Positions 53,012 to 63,663 of a stretch of 64,000 nucleotides of DNA are shown one piece after another; the first letter of the stretch is position 1, and every line of letters starts with the position of its first letter. The notes beneath the pieces are model-generated. The model ran no database searches, was not told the DNA's origin, and was given only the letters and a program-made list of their open reading frames with translations. The stretch is from positions 310,001-374,000 of the forward strand of contig NZ_LZDB01000002.1 of NCBI RefSeq assembly GCF_001676655.1, in the 5' to 3' direction. Source of the stretch: Perlucidibaca aquatica (lineage in GTDB: Bacteria; Pseudomonadota; Gammaproteobacteria; Pseudomonadales; Moraxellaceae). A program made the translations under genes and the position numbers.

Positions 53012-53332
53012 TCACATTTGGAATTCGGGCAGATGGACCGTGAAACCATCCATGGCCGAGCTGACTTTGATTTGGCAGGCCAAGCGAGAATTCGCTTGCC
53101 GTTCGGGAGTCATGCTCAGCATCTGAGCTTCTTCACTATTGATGGGTTGGATCGCGTGAGTCCATCCGCCATCAACGATGACATGGCAGGTGCCGCAAGC
53201 GCATACGCCGCCACAGTCGCCATCGATGCCGGGTACGCCGTTGCGTGTGGCAATGTGCATCAGCGACTGGCCATCCGCGAGTGCGGCTTCATGTGATTCG
53301 CCGTCATGCGAAATAAAAAAGATGCTACCCAT
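53012..53332 (-). CDS. 2Fe-2S ferredoxin of the CYP153 system
   Basis: 106 residues, adrenodoxin type. Cys40, Cys46, Cys49 and Cys86 fit the CX5CX2C...C cluster pattern (Cys44 is extra). It delivers electrons to the P450, whose gene starts 31 bp downstream. First gene of the operon, divergent from the AraC regulator. Confidence 0.93.
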   Translation of the reverse strand: MGSIFFISHDGESHEAALADGQSLMHIATRNGVPGIDGDCGGVCACGTCHVIVDGGWTHAIQPINSEEAQMLSMTPERQANSRLACQIKVSSAMDGFTVHLPEFQM

Positions 53333-53436
53333 ACCTGACTCCCTAAGTACCTAAACGTTTTGTGGTTTAGATCTTGCGCCTGAGTTTCGGCATGCACTAT
53401 GTTCGCTCAGCTCGATTTTTTGTGAGATTAGCTCAA

Positions 53437-54450
53437 ATGCGTTTTCCGGTTTTAGACCTAGAGCCGAGCATGCCGGCGCATGTTTTTGCCCAAATCTTGG
53501 AGTCAGATGCTCTGGATGCCGACGCCGTGGCAACGTTTCGGGCCATTATTGAGCGCGAAGGCATCATTCTTGCGAACCTGTTGAGCCCAGGCGCGCAATT
53601 GCCGATTCGTTGGTTTCGCGAGGCCTATCCCACCCTGGATGCGGATCAAGCTGCCTGTATTGGTTATTTGGCGGGAGAGCAAGCTCGATTAACCTCTTAC
53701 AGTGTGCTCAGCTTGCCCTTGGTGAGTGCCGGCTCGGTCAGTGAAGTGCTGCGTCTACTGACTTTTTTGCCGCTCATTTCTAATGTGGTGCAGGCACACT
53801 TTTTGGAGCGTGAAGAAGCGGTATTTGTCATGTTGTTGGCAACCTCCGGCGATTCCGTGCTAGATCAGATTCCACTTTTTTATTGTGCGTCGGCACTGAC
53901 GCACTTGCTCAGTTTGTTGTCGAGTGAAACGCTCGATCTCACGATTAACATTCCGGGCCCCGCACCGGCGCTGCTCGCAAATCATGCTGAATGCCAGTCG
54001 GGGCGTCTGCGATTTAATGCCCCGGTGTTTTATATCCGCCTGCCTCGTGCCACCCTCGATGCTGTCTGCCGGTTTTCTGACCCCATGGTGTATGACAACG
54101 CAGTGGCGCAGCTGCAGTCATTGTTGGATGCCCGGAGTCAGCCCGATGATTTAATCAGCCGGGTGAGGCGTATTTTGGAAGCGGGTTCAGCTCAACTGCG
54201 CATGGAGTCTGTGGCGGCGACGCTGAATGTGTCAGTGAGCACGTTTAAGCGACGTTTAGCCGAGTTGAATACGAGTTTCAGTACGTTGCAGGAAGAAATT
54301 TTGAATCATCGCGCTCGGCTCATGCTCATGGACGCGACATTGTCATTGGAATGTATCGCCACGACCTTGGGTTATAGCGATTTATCCAATTTCTCTCACG
54401 CCTTTAAGCGATGGACGGGGCATTCGCCCGGCGCATTTCGCAGGCTGTAA
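53437..54450 (+). CDS. AraC-family regulator, probably of the CYP153 operon
   Basis: 337 residues from ATG 53437 (starts at 53374 or 53392 are possible and would add up to 21 residues). An N-terminal sensor domain of the OruR/ArgR-like AraC type is followed by two HTHs at the C-terminus (SVAATLNVSVSTFKRRLAEL and IATTLGYSDLSNFSHAFKRW, the AraC signature). It is divergent from the ferredoxin gene, the arrangement of alkane-responsive AraC regulators. The inducer is probably an alkane or its product. Confidence 0.85.
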   Translation: MRFPVLDLEPSMPAHVFAQILESDALDADAVATFRAIIEREGIILANLLSPGAQLPIRWFREAYPTLDADQAACIGYLAGEQARLTSYSVLSLPLVSAGSVSEVLRLLTFLPLISNVVQAHFLEREEAVFVMLLATSGDSVLDQIPLFYCASALTHLLSLLSSETLDLTINIPGPAPALLANHAECQSGRLRFNAPVFYIRLPRATLDAVCRFSDPMVYDNAVAQLQSLLDARSQPDDLISRVRRILEAGSAQLRMESVAATLNVSVSTFKRRLAELNTSFSTLQEEILNHRARLMLMDATLSLECIATTLGYSDLSNFSHAFKRWTGHSPGAFRRL

Positions 54451-54463
54451 TTGCTATAAAAAA

Positions 54464-54488
54464 GGCCGCTACGGTAGCGGCCCTTTTT
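54464..54488 (+). terminator. Terminator after the AraC gene
   Basis: GGCCGCTA (54464-54471) and TAGCGGCC (54475-54482) pair around CGG, with A before and five T after. It can also stop the convergent aminotransferase. Confidence 0.88.
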
Positions 54489-54508
54489 ATCTCAACGCGC
54501 TGAGAGCC

Positions 54509-55693
54509 TCAGCCCTCAATCGCCTTGCGAATACGCCCCAGCGCATCCTCCAGTACTTTCGGCGCGGTCGCATACGAGATGCGCATATGGCCATCCAGAC
54601 CAAAGGCCGAACCCGGCACCACGGCAACGCCGACAGTGTTGAGCAGGTATTCGGAGAACTCCAGATCGTTCTTCAGGCCCAGCTTGGCAATCGCACCCTC
54701 GACATTGGCAAACGCATAGAACGCGCCATCGGCCGGCGAGCAGGACACGCCTTCAATGGTGTTCAGCGTGGCCACCACATAGTCATGACGCTCCTTGAAC
54801 GCCTTGACCATGGGCACCAGCACGTCCTGCGGGCCGTTCAGCGCGGCTTCGGCAGCGACCTGCGAGATCGAGGTCGGGTTCGAGGTCGACTGCGACTGCA
54901 CATTGGTCATGGCAGCGATGAGCTTCTGCGGGCCGGCACAGTAGCCGATGCGCCAGCCGGTCATGGCATAGGCCTTGGACACGCCGTTGAGCACGATGGT
55001 GCGGTCGTAGAGATCCGGCGCCACGGTGACGATGTTCTCGTACTTCTCGGCGGTCCAGATGATGTGCTCGTACATGTCATCGGTGGCGATCATGACGTGC
55101 GGGTGCTTGCGCAGCACCTCGACCAGCGCCAGCAGCTCGGCCTTGCTGTAGACCATGCCGGTCGGGTTCGACGGCGAGTTCAGCACCAGCAGACGCGTCT
55201 TCGGCGTGATCGCGGCGTCGAGCTGGGCGGCAGTGATCTTGTAGCCCTGCGACTGCGGGCACTCGACGATCACCGGGGTGCCGTCGGCAATGATCACCAT
55301 GTCCGGGTAGGAGACCCAGAACGGGGCCGGGATGATGACTTCATCGCCCTTGTTGAGCAGCGCCAGCGACAGGTTGAAGAAGCTCTGCTTGCCGCCGCAG
55401 GACACGAGAATCTGGTTGGCCGCGTAGTCGAGGCCCTGATCGCGCTTGAACTTGGCGATGATGGCCTGCTTCAGGCCCGGGGTGCCGTCGACGGCGGTGT
55501 ACTTGGTGAAGCCCTTGCCGATGGCGGCAACGGCAGCAGCTTTTACGTGCTCTGGCGTGTCAAAGTCAGGCTCGCCAGCGCCAAGGCCAATAATATCTTT
55601 ACCGGCGGCTTTCAGTTCCGCGGCCTTTTTGGTCACGGCCAAGGTTGGCGAAGGCTTGATGCTGAGAACGCGTTGCGAGAGCTGAATATCCAC
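54509..55693 (-). CDS. Aspartate aminotransferase (class Ib PLP enzyme)
   Basis: 394 residues. LGAGEPDFDTPEHVK, NSPSNPTGMVYS and the Schiff-base Lys in NGVSKAYAMTGWRIGY are the class I aminotransferase motifs; the Arg near the end (MRISYA) binds the alpha-carboxylate. It moves the amino group between aspartate and 2-oxoglutarate and may accept related acids. It lies near uvrB, a pairing I recall from Pseudomonas and Acinetobacter. Confidence 0.9.
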   Translation of the reverse strand: MDIQLSQRVLSIKPSPTLAVTKKAAELKAAGKDIIGLGAGEPDFDTPEHVKAAAVAAIGKGFTKYTAVDGTPGLKQAIIAKFKRDQGLDYAANQILVSCGGKQSFFNLSLALLNKGDEVIIPAPFWVSYPDMVIIADGTPVIVECPQSQGYKITAAQLDAAITPKTRLLVLNSPSNPTGMVYSKAELLALVEVLRKHPHVMIATDDMYEHIIWTAEKYENIVTVAPDLYDRTIVLNGVSKAYAMTGWRIGYCAGPQKLIAAMTNVQSQSTSNPTSISQVAAEAALNGPQDVLVPMVKAFKERHDYVVATLNTIEGVSCSPADGAFYAFANVEGAIAKLGLKNDLEFSEYLLNTVGVAVVPGSAFGLDGHMRISYATAPKVLEDALGRIRKAIEG

Positions 55694-55765
55694 GGATGAC
55701 TCCTCGTGCGCCGGGCACGGTCAGGCTGGGGGCAAAAACCGGCGAATCATACCGGAACACCGCTC

Positions 55766-56641
55766 TTACGAAAACCGCTGATGGCCGAGAATCGGTGTCA
55801 ACAAGGGTATGGCTCCGGCGGCCTGGATTTCCGCGATGAAGCCAGGCAAGTCCACGCCTGGCAGCAGGTCGGGTTCGGCCTCGATTGGCGTGATCATGGT
55901 GTCCCAGTGGCAGGGGATGATCCAGCGCGGTTTCAGGAGCCTGACCACATCGCGCACATAGTTCGGTCGCGACTGTCGGCCAATGGCGCACAGGCAAACA
56001 ATGTCGCAGGCATGGCCCTGCAGTTCTTCGTCGATGAAATCGGCAGAGTCGATGTGCATGACCTTGAGCTTGCCGGTATCGACCAGCCAGTTCAGCACCA
56101 GGCCGTGGCGGAGCTGGTGCATGCGTGCCGGCCACGGTGGCGGCGCGGTGAGGTCGCCGGGGAAGGGGATGCGCCCGAAGATCTTGCCATGTCGCGACGG
56201 GAAGCCGCGCACGGTCCAATCCCCGGAGGCGATGTCCTCGCGGCCTTCGGTGCTGACCAGCTGCTCCGGCGGCAGGCCGGCGGCGATGCCAACCTGCATC
56301 GTCGATGACGAGCCGATCAGGCGGGCACCGGTCTGCTTGCAGAGATCGGGGCCGTCGAGAATATGGTCGTGATGCGCGTGGCCGATGAGCACGTCGTTGG
56401 CGTGCGGGATCAGGCGCTGGATCAGCGGCGCATTCGGCACCAGCGGCTGCATCAGCGAGGTACTCAGGTCGGGGCGCGTGACATAGGGGTCGAGCACCAC
56501 ATGGTGGCCATCCTGACTGATGACAAAGCCGGCCGTACCGAGGTACTGGATGCAGAGATCGCCTTCGCGGGCCGGTGCGCTCAGTACATAGGTGTTGGCA
56601 TCGGGGCTTTTCACGCCCAGCCAGTGGGTCCATCGCTTCAT
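55766..56641 (-). CDS. Metallo-beta-lactamase-fold hydrolase (UlaG-like)
   Basis: 291 residues. The N-terminal strand region IQYLGTAGFVI is followed by HAHHDH (metal-binding) and later HIDSADF and PCHWDTM, giving the His and Asp ligands of a dinuclear site. It resembles UlaG-type or NAPE-PLD-like MBL hydrolases. The substrate is unknown. It is divergent from uvrB. Confidence 0.82.
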   Translation of the reverse strand: MKRWTHWLGVKSPDANTYVLSAPAREGDLCIQYLGTAGFVISQDGHHVVLDPYVTRPDLSTSLMQPLVPNAPLIQRLIPHANDVLIGHAHHDHILDGPDLCKQTGARLIGSSSTMQVGIAAGLPPEQLVSTEGREDIASGDWTVRGFPSRHGKIFGRIPFPGDLTAPPPWPARMHQLRHGLVLNWLVDTGKLKVMHIDSADFIDEELQGHACDIVCLCAIGRQSRPNYVRDVVRLLKPRWIIPCHWDTMITPIEAEPDLLPGVDLPGFIAEIQAAGAIPLLTPILGHQRFS

Positions 56642-56739
56642 TGCAGTGTCCTCGTTATGTCGTGCAGGCCGACTTGTGCAGTCGCTTAAGGTTACACTTG
56701 CCGGTTACTGTTTGATGGCTTTTTAACCGAGCATACGCA

Positions 56740-58770
<2,031 letters not shown>

Positions 58771-59000
58771 ACCCTATTTTTCGGTTGAGAGGGACCTGTC
58801 AACCCTTGCGCGCCCGATTTTTGTGCACATGAAGAAATCAATCGTGTGCATTTTGAACGAATGGGTGCGAGCGACGCCCAAAAACCGAGCAAATAATATA
58901 AGTTGTTGTTTTTGAATGTAAAAATTAATTGAATAAAAAAGCAGCGAACGATCGAAAGCCGCTTGTCTGGCGGAATTAGCCGCTTATCCAATTACTTGTC

Positions 59001-59037
59001 CACGAAGTTATCCACAGGAATTGGGGATAACTTCGTG
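59001..59037. repeat. 13-base inverted repeat carrying a perfect DnaA box
   Basis: CACGAAGTTATCC (59001-59013) and GGATAACTTCGTG (59025-59037) are perfect arms around an 11-base loop. The left arm and loop contain TTATCCACA (59008-59016), the DnaA consensus box. TTATCCA also occurs at 58984-58990. The rest of 58771-59000 has no gene and is AT-rich in its middle (58875-58945). Confidence 0.7.
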
Positions 59038-59054
59038 GGCCCATTCGTCGGCAT

Positions 59055-59076
59055 AAAAAAGGCCTCTGACGAGGCC
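59055..59076 (-). terminator. Terminator of the SMP-30-like gene
   Basis: GGCCTC (59061-59066) and GAGGCC (59071-59076) form a stem with a TGAC loop, preceded on the plus strand by six A, which is a T run for minus-strand transcripts. It lies 26 bp after the stop of the gene at 59103. Confidence 0.85.
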
Positions 59077-59102
59077 TGTTTCAGGGTTTGTACTTGTGGA
59101 AA

Positions 59103-60179
59103 TCAAGGGTTTAGTTTGATTTTCCCGATACTCCGTTCATTCAATGAGCCAAAGTAAAGCGTATCGCCCACTTGTCGGACGCTAGTGATGGGGGAATAGT
59201 TGCCTTTCCCACTGTCTTGCAGATTAGCCACAATGCCGCCACCCGTATTTAAACCCAAAGCCATGGCGCGATGCTCTACGAGCTTAGGGATGACGCGTAG
59301 CGCCCGCGCAAAGACCTTACGCATAAACGGATTATCGGCAAATGCGTCTAGGAAGTAGTTCCTTGGAGTGAAAATGGCGAGCCAGAAGCGATCTTGATCA
59401 TTAAAGGTGATGTTGTCGGGAAGGCCTGGCAGATTGTCACGGAAGATATCTTGGCGGCCCGCCTTGGGGCCTTTAAGCCACAGTCGGGTAATGCGGTAGG
59501 CTCCTGTTTCGGTGACCAGGACGTAATCTTCGTTTGGCCCGAGAGCGACACCGTTAGCAAACTCTAGACCAGCAACTAAGGTTTTCGTCTCACCGCTGTG
59601 AAAGTCGTAGACCATTAAGCGACCATCACCCCGATGCTCCATCACGGCTTCGCCATCTTGACCGTAATGCCAACGAATGGAGGCATCACTGAAATAGGCA
59701 TACTGGCCATCGGCCGAAATATCGACATCATCAGCAAAACCAAAGGGTACGCCGTCCGACTCGGTTGTGAGTAATTTCAACTCACTGTTCGCCATATTCA
59801 GCGCCATGAGGCCCTTAATACCGTCAGCAATAATGAGTCGGCCATCAGGATGCCACGCTAGACCTAAAGGCCTACCGCCGGTATTCACTAGCGTTTGTAG
59901 CGATTTCCCATCGGGACTGACGCGCACAATCCGGCCGTCTTGCAGACCCGTGAGGATATGTTCGTGTTCGTCTGCCAGAATCGCTTCGGGGCCGTAGAGT
60001 TCAAGGTTGCTGCCAATACGTTCAATGCCTGCCAGACGATTGTTTTCTTTGAACTCACCTTCGCTCAGTGAGGGTGCAGGCGGAGGCATCCAGCTCACAG
60101 GTTCGATAGGGGTTGGTGCAAACAACAAATAACCGGCGACAACAGCTAGGGTGAGTCCAGCCCAGTAACGCTTTTTCAA
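59103..60179 (-). CDS. SMP-30/strictosidine-synthase-like beta-propeller protein
   Basis: 358 residues. An N-terminal hydrophobic segment (about 6-22, WAGLTLAVVAGYLLF) is an anchor or signal. A six-bladed propeller follows, with blade motifs PEAILADEHEHILTGLQDGR, DVDISADGQYAYFSD, FANGVALGPNEDYVLV and PDNITFNDQDRFWLAI. It is similar to strictosidine-synthase/APMAP or lactonase-type hydrolases. The substrate is unknown; in this lipid-gene run a lactone or ester is likely. It starts 1 bp after the SDR stop. Confidence 0.78.
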   Translation of the reverse strand: MKKRYWAGLTLAVVAGYLLFAPTPIEPVSWMPPPAPSLSEGEFKENNRLAGIERIGSNLELYGPEAILADEHEHILTGLQDGRIVRVSPDGKSLQTLVNTGGRPLGLAWHPDGRLIIADGIKGLMALNMANSELKLLTTESDGVPFGFADDVDISADGQYAYFSDASIRWHYGQDGEAVMEHRGDGRLMVYDFHSGETKTLVAGLEFANGVALGPNEDYVLVTETGAYRITRLWLKGPKAGRQDIFRDNLPGLPDNITFNDQDRFWLAIFTPRNYFLDAFADNPFMRKVFARALRVIPKLVEHRAMALGLNTGGGIVANLQDSGKGNYSPITSVRQVGDTLYFGSLNERSIGKIKLNP

Positions 60180-60180
60180 A

Positions 60181-60930
60181 TTAGCCCCCTAGTTTTGCCA
60201 CCCAAGGTAGCGGTAAATGTTGCATAAAAAAGCCAATCAGTGTCCAAGGGTACTTCGGCACGCAGGCGCTGGCCGGTTCACGATTAATGGCTTTGACCAG
60301 CGCGCGAGCGCCCACTTCAGCACTGACCTCGAAGGGGAGCTTACCAGCGCCTTCATTTAATTCCGTTCGAATATAACCCGGAAATAGGGTGGTGACTTTT
60401 ATCGGAGTGTTAAGCAATTCGGCTCGAATACCTTCGCTGAGTAAAGCCAGTCCCGCTTTAGAGGCGGCATACGTCGTGAGGTGCTTAGGTAATCCGCGTT
60501 TGGCGCTCATGGAGGACACGGTGACCAAATGCCCCGCATTTTGCCGGCGGAAGATGCCGACGGCGGCCTCACATTGAGCAAGCGCCGCCACGAAGTTGGT
60601 TTCTGCGGTTTGCCTATTTATCTCGAAGTTGCCTTTGCCGATTCGTCTCCCATTACCAATACCGGCATTCACAATCACGCGATCCAGAGACCCAAACTCA
60701 GCTGCAAAGGCCTCGAAGACCTCGAAGACTTGAGCGTAGTCGGTAACATCTAAGGCGCGGACGGAGACGCGAACGCCATGGGCGCTTTGCAGTTCAACGC
60801 GAAGGGCTTCTAGGCGTTCAGTGCGTCGTGCGCATAAGGCGAGATCGTGACCTTGGGCAGCAAATTCGCGGGCCATGCCAGCGCCAATGCCTGAACTGGC
60901 GCCAGTAATTAAGATGGTTTTACGTTTCAT
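60181..60930 (-). CDS. Short-chain dehydrogenase/reductase
   Basis: 249 residues. TGASSGIG near 9-16, VNAGIG, catalytic Ser (VSSMSA) and YAASK. Cofactor side: ALCARRTERLEALR suggests NADP(H) (Arg after strand 2). The C-terminal tail includes a hydrophobic patch (PWTLIGFFMQHLPLP) that may sit on the membrane. Coupled to the SMP-30-like gene. Confidence 0.88.
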   Translation of the reverse strand: MKRKTILITGASSGIGAGMAREFAAQGHDLALCARRTERLEALRVELQSAHGVRVSVRALDVTDYAQVFEVFEAFAAEFGSLDRVIVNAGIGNGRRIGKGNFEINRQTAETNFVAALAQCEAAVGIFRRQNAGHLVTVSSMSAKRGLPKHLTTYAASKAGLALLSEGIRAELLNTPIKVTTLFPGYIRTELNEGAGKLPFEVSAEVGARALVKAINREPASACVPKYPWTLIGFFMQHLPLPWVAKLGG

Positions 60931-60955
60931 TGTTTCAGCATCCGTAGGCAGGAAA

Positions 60956-61648
60956 TTAGCGGTAAGTCAGTAGGTCGCGATGGCGGCCACTGAAATGGCT
61001 GTGTTCATTGAGGCTGATTAAGTTGCGCTGCGAGCTGCCCTGGCTTATGCGGCTGAGGCCGGCATTGGCGAGCGTTAGATTGACGCGGAACGTGGCGTCA
61101 TCATTGAGGCCAAGCAGGCCTTGGCTGATCACCGAGATACAGCCGCCAGAGGTAAACACCAGTGCGCGACCACGCTTAGGCAGGGCGCTCAGCGCTTCGT
61201 CCAATGCTGCACGGGAACGCTGTTGGAAGTGTTGCCAAGATTCGTCGTAATCAGTGTCGTGAGTTCCGCCGACCCAACGCGCAATGGCTTGCCGGAACAT
61301 CTGGCCGAACAGCTCGCCGGGGTTAGCGTGTTTCGCCATCTCGGCTACCAGCCAGTCGCGGTCACGGTAGCGTGGTTCGTAGCGCTCGATGACTTGTTCG
61401 TGATTAAACTCATTGAAGCCTGGCAGTACCTGCAAAGGCAGGTCTACGCCCGCCGCTTCCAAGCACGCCTCCGCCGTTTGCCGATGGCGCTTCATGGCAC
61501 CAATAAAGACGGTATCCACGGGTTCTTCACGTTCACGCAGCACCGTGCCGAGGTGGCGTGCCTGTTCGTAGCCTAGCTCCGACAGCTGGTCATAGTCTGC
61601 TTTGCCAAAAGAAGCTTGGCCGTGACGAATCAGGGTAATGGCGGCCAT
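60956..61648 (-). CDS. Histidine phosphatase superfamily protein
   Basis: 230 residues from ATG 61648, two bases after the stop of the phosphotransferase gene; the longer frame from 61705 lies inside that gene. The phosphohistidine motif is ITLIRHGQASFG, with the second catalytic His in VFTSGGCISVIS replaced: the expected SHG/GH is SGG here. The fold and RHG motif are clear, but catalysis may be weakened. The substrate is unknown. Cotranscribed with lipid-type genes. Confidence 0.8.
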   Translation of the reverse strand: MAAITLIRHGQASFGKADYDQLSELGYEQARHLGTVLREREEPVDTVFIGAMKRHRQTAEACLEAAGVDLPLQVLPGFNEFNHEQVIERYEPRYRDRDWLVAEMAKHANPGELFGQMFRQAIARWVGGTHDTDYDESWQHFQQRSRAALDEALSALPKRGRALVFTSGGCISVISQGLLGLNDDATFRVNLTLANAGLSRISQGSSQRNLISLNEHSHFSGRHRDLLTYR

Positions 61649-61650
61649 GA

Positions 61651-62739
61651 TCAGTGGGCTCCTTGTTTGGCAGCACGTTGGTCTGCGGCAATGACTTGCC
61701 GGCAACGACGCCAGATGGCCCAGTTGATGATCCAGAAGTTCTTAAAGGCGGGATTGTCGGTCTGCTTGTGGTGATAGCGGTAGTAAATTTGCTGCAAAAT
61801 GGCCGCGACGCGGAACAGGCCAAAGACCTCGTAATACGCCCAGTGCTGAATGCTTACACCGGTTTTCTCTTGGTAATAAGCCACCACTTCGTTGCGCGTC
61901 AGCATGCCTTTCAGGTGGGTTGGTTGGCGACGTGTTTGACGCAGAATGCGGTTGTCGTCGGCTTGAATCCAGTAGGCCAGCACATTGCCCAGCTCCATCA
62001 ACGGGTCGCCGAGCGTGGCCATTTCCCAGTCCAGCACGCCAATCACGCCTGACGGCTCATTGGCATCCAGCACCACATTGTCGAAGCGCCAGTCGTTGTG
62101 CACCACGCAGGTCGCCGAATCTTCCGGCGTATGCTGCTTCAGCCAGGCGCGGATGTCGGTGTAGCGCGGCACATTCCAGGTCTGCGCCTTCTCGTAGCGA
62201 TCGCTCCAGCCATCGACCTGGCGCTTGCAGAAGCCGCTGCCCTTACCCAGCCGCTCTAAACCTGCCGCGCGCACATCGACCTGATGCAGAGCAATCAGCT
62301 GGTCCAGCGTGTTGGTGCAGAGTTGACGTACTTCTGCCTCGCTTAAAGTCAGTTCTTTCGGCAGATTGGCGCGCGGAATAATGCCTTCGATGCGGCGCAT
62401 GACATAGAAGTCGCAACCGATCACCGACGGGTCCGTGCACAGGCCAATCATGTCTGACACCACCGGGTACACCGGCTTTAATGCATCTTGCACGGTGTAT
62501 TCGCGCACCATGTCGTGCGCTGATTTGGCTTTCGTTCCCGCCGGCGGGCGGCGCAAAATGAGGTCATGGCTGGCGTACTTCAAACGGTAGGTCCAGTTCG
62601 ATGCGCCACCGCTGTATTGCGTTACCTCGGGTAACCCCGGTGATAGCTGCGGTAATAGGGCACGCAGCCAGGTGTCGACTTTTTCTACGTCCAGTTCTTC
62701 ACCGTGGCGGACAGTGCCGCCCACATCAATCAAGGCCAT
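61651..62739 (-). CDS. Phosphotransferase (APH) family protein, ACAD10/11 N-domain-like
   Basis: 362 residues. Kinase-like fold: LILRRPPAG, the catalytic loop CVVHNDWRFDNVVLD (His-x-Asp...Asn), and the metal-binding IGVLDWEMATLGDP. This subfamily accompanies acyl-CoA dehydrogenases and is thought to phosphorylate hydroxy-acyl-CoAs before dehydration, as shown for mammalian ACAD10/11. The neighbours (acyl-CoA dehydrogenase, SDRs, phosphatase) fit that pathway. Confidence 0.88.
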   Translation of the reverse strand: MALIDVGGTVRHGEELDVEKVDTWLRALLPQLSPGLPEVTQYSGGASNWTYRLKYASHDLILRRPPAGTKAKSAHDMVREYTVQDALKPVYPVVSDMIGLCTDPSVIGCDFYVMRRIEGIIPRANLPKELTLSEAEVRQLCTNTLDQLIALHQVDVRAAGLERLGKGSGFCKRQVDGWSDRYEKAQTWNVPRYTDIRAWLKQHTPEDSATCVVHNDWRFDNVVLDANEPSGVIGVLDWEMATLGDPLMELGNVLAYWIQADDNRILRQTRRQPTHLKGMLTRNEVVAYYQEKTGVSIQHWAYYEVFGLFRVAAILQQIYYRYHHKQTDNPAFKNFWIINWAIWRRCRQVIAADQRAAKQGAH

Positions 62740-62745
62740 CTCGGG

Positions 62746-63567
62746 TTACCTCTCGCTACGCGGTTTCATGCCCTTCATGCTCTTTTGGAACATGCGGCTG
62801 TACAGAGCGTGAGGTAGGTAGCGCTTAGCCAGCCACAGGCGTTCACCCGCGACGTGGGGCAGGATATGCACCTGCTTTTTGGCGACCCCAGCTACGATGG
62901 CATCGGCGACTTGTTCGGCACTGAGTTTGCCGCTGGCGAGGAGCTTACTCATCATTTTGATCAAGCCCGGATCAGTGGCGCGCATGGTCTCGCCGAGATT
63001 GGTTTGAAAGAACGAGGGGCAGACCACACTGACATGAATGCCGTCGGCCATGAGTTCTTGTTCTAGGGTGGTGGTGAGTGCCACCACGGCAGCTTTCGAC
63101 ACGTTGTATGAGGCCATGCGCGGCACATCGAGTAAGCCGGCCATGGAAGCAATATTGACGATATGGCCGCTGCCTTGTTGCTTAAAAATCGGGGTGAATA
63201 CTTTGCAGCCGCGTACCACGCCCAGCAGGTTAATGTTCAGAATCCATTCCCAATCACTCAGGGAAACGGTATCGATAGCGCCAGCCTGCGCGACGCCCGC
63301 GTTATTGATCAGCACGTCCAGCCCACCCCAAGCCTGCGCCAGCTCATCGGCAATCGCCTGTAAATCGGCCTCGCAAGTAACATCGGCATGGCGATAAAGC
63401 GCCTCAGCTGCGCCTGCGGTGGCGAGCTCCGTACGCGTGTTGTTGCCGCGCTCGTCATTGAGATCGGCGATGCACACGCGCCAGCCATCACGGGCATAGC
63501 GCAAGGCGAGGGCACGGCCAAGGCCACTGGCCCCGCCGGTAATAAAAACGCGGTTTTGCTGAGTCAT
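62746..63567 (-). CDS. Short-chain dehydrogenase/reductase
   Basis: 273 residues from MTQQNRVFITGGASGLGR; seven more codons are possible to 63588. TGGASGLG, NNAG and YNVSK are present. IADLND after strand 2 suggests NAD(H). Together with the phosphotransferase (six bases away) and acyl-CoA dehydrogenase it may process hydroxy-fatty acyl-CoAs. Confidence 0.88.
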   Translation of the reverse strand: MTQQNRVFITGGASGLGRALALRYARDGWRVCIADLNDERGNNTRTELATAGAAEALYRHADVTCEADLQAIADELAQAWGGLDVLINNAGVAQAGAIDTVSLSDWEWILNINLLGVVRGCKVFTPIFKQQGSGHIVNIASMAGLLDVPRMASYNVSKAAVVALTTTLEQELMADGIHVSVVCPSFFQTNLGETMRATDPGLIKMMSKLLASGKLSAEQVADAIVAGVAKKQVHILPHVAGERLWLAKRYLPHALYSRMFQKSMKGMKPRSER

Positions 63568-63663
63568 GTCGAGGGTGCTTCTATTCATTATTTTCGGAAG
63601 AAAAAGCGTGATGACAACAAGTACACAGCTTGTGACCCTGCAGTCATAACTTCATGAGCGAGC

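Noticed and set aside
54587-55699. 370-codon plus frame opposite the aminotransferase gene
   Set aside because: It is antisense to a clear class I aminotransferase with intact motifs; His/Arg/Gly-rich composition is typical of shadow frames in GC-rich DNA.
55599-56633. 344-codon minus frame over the MBL-fold gene
   Set aside because: Shadow in another frame of the MBL hydrolase; Arg/Pro-rich with no motif.
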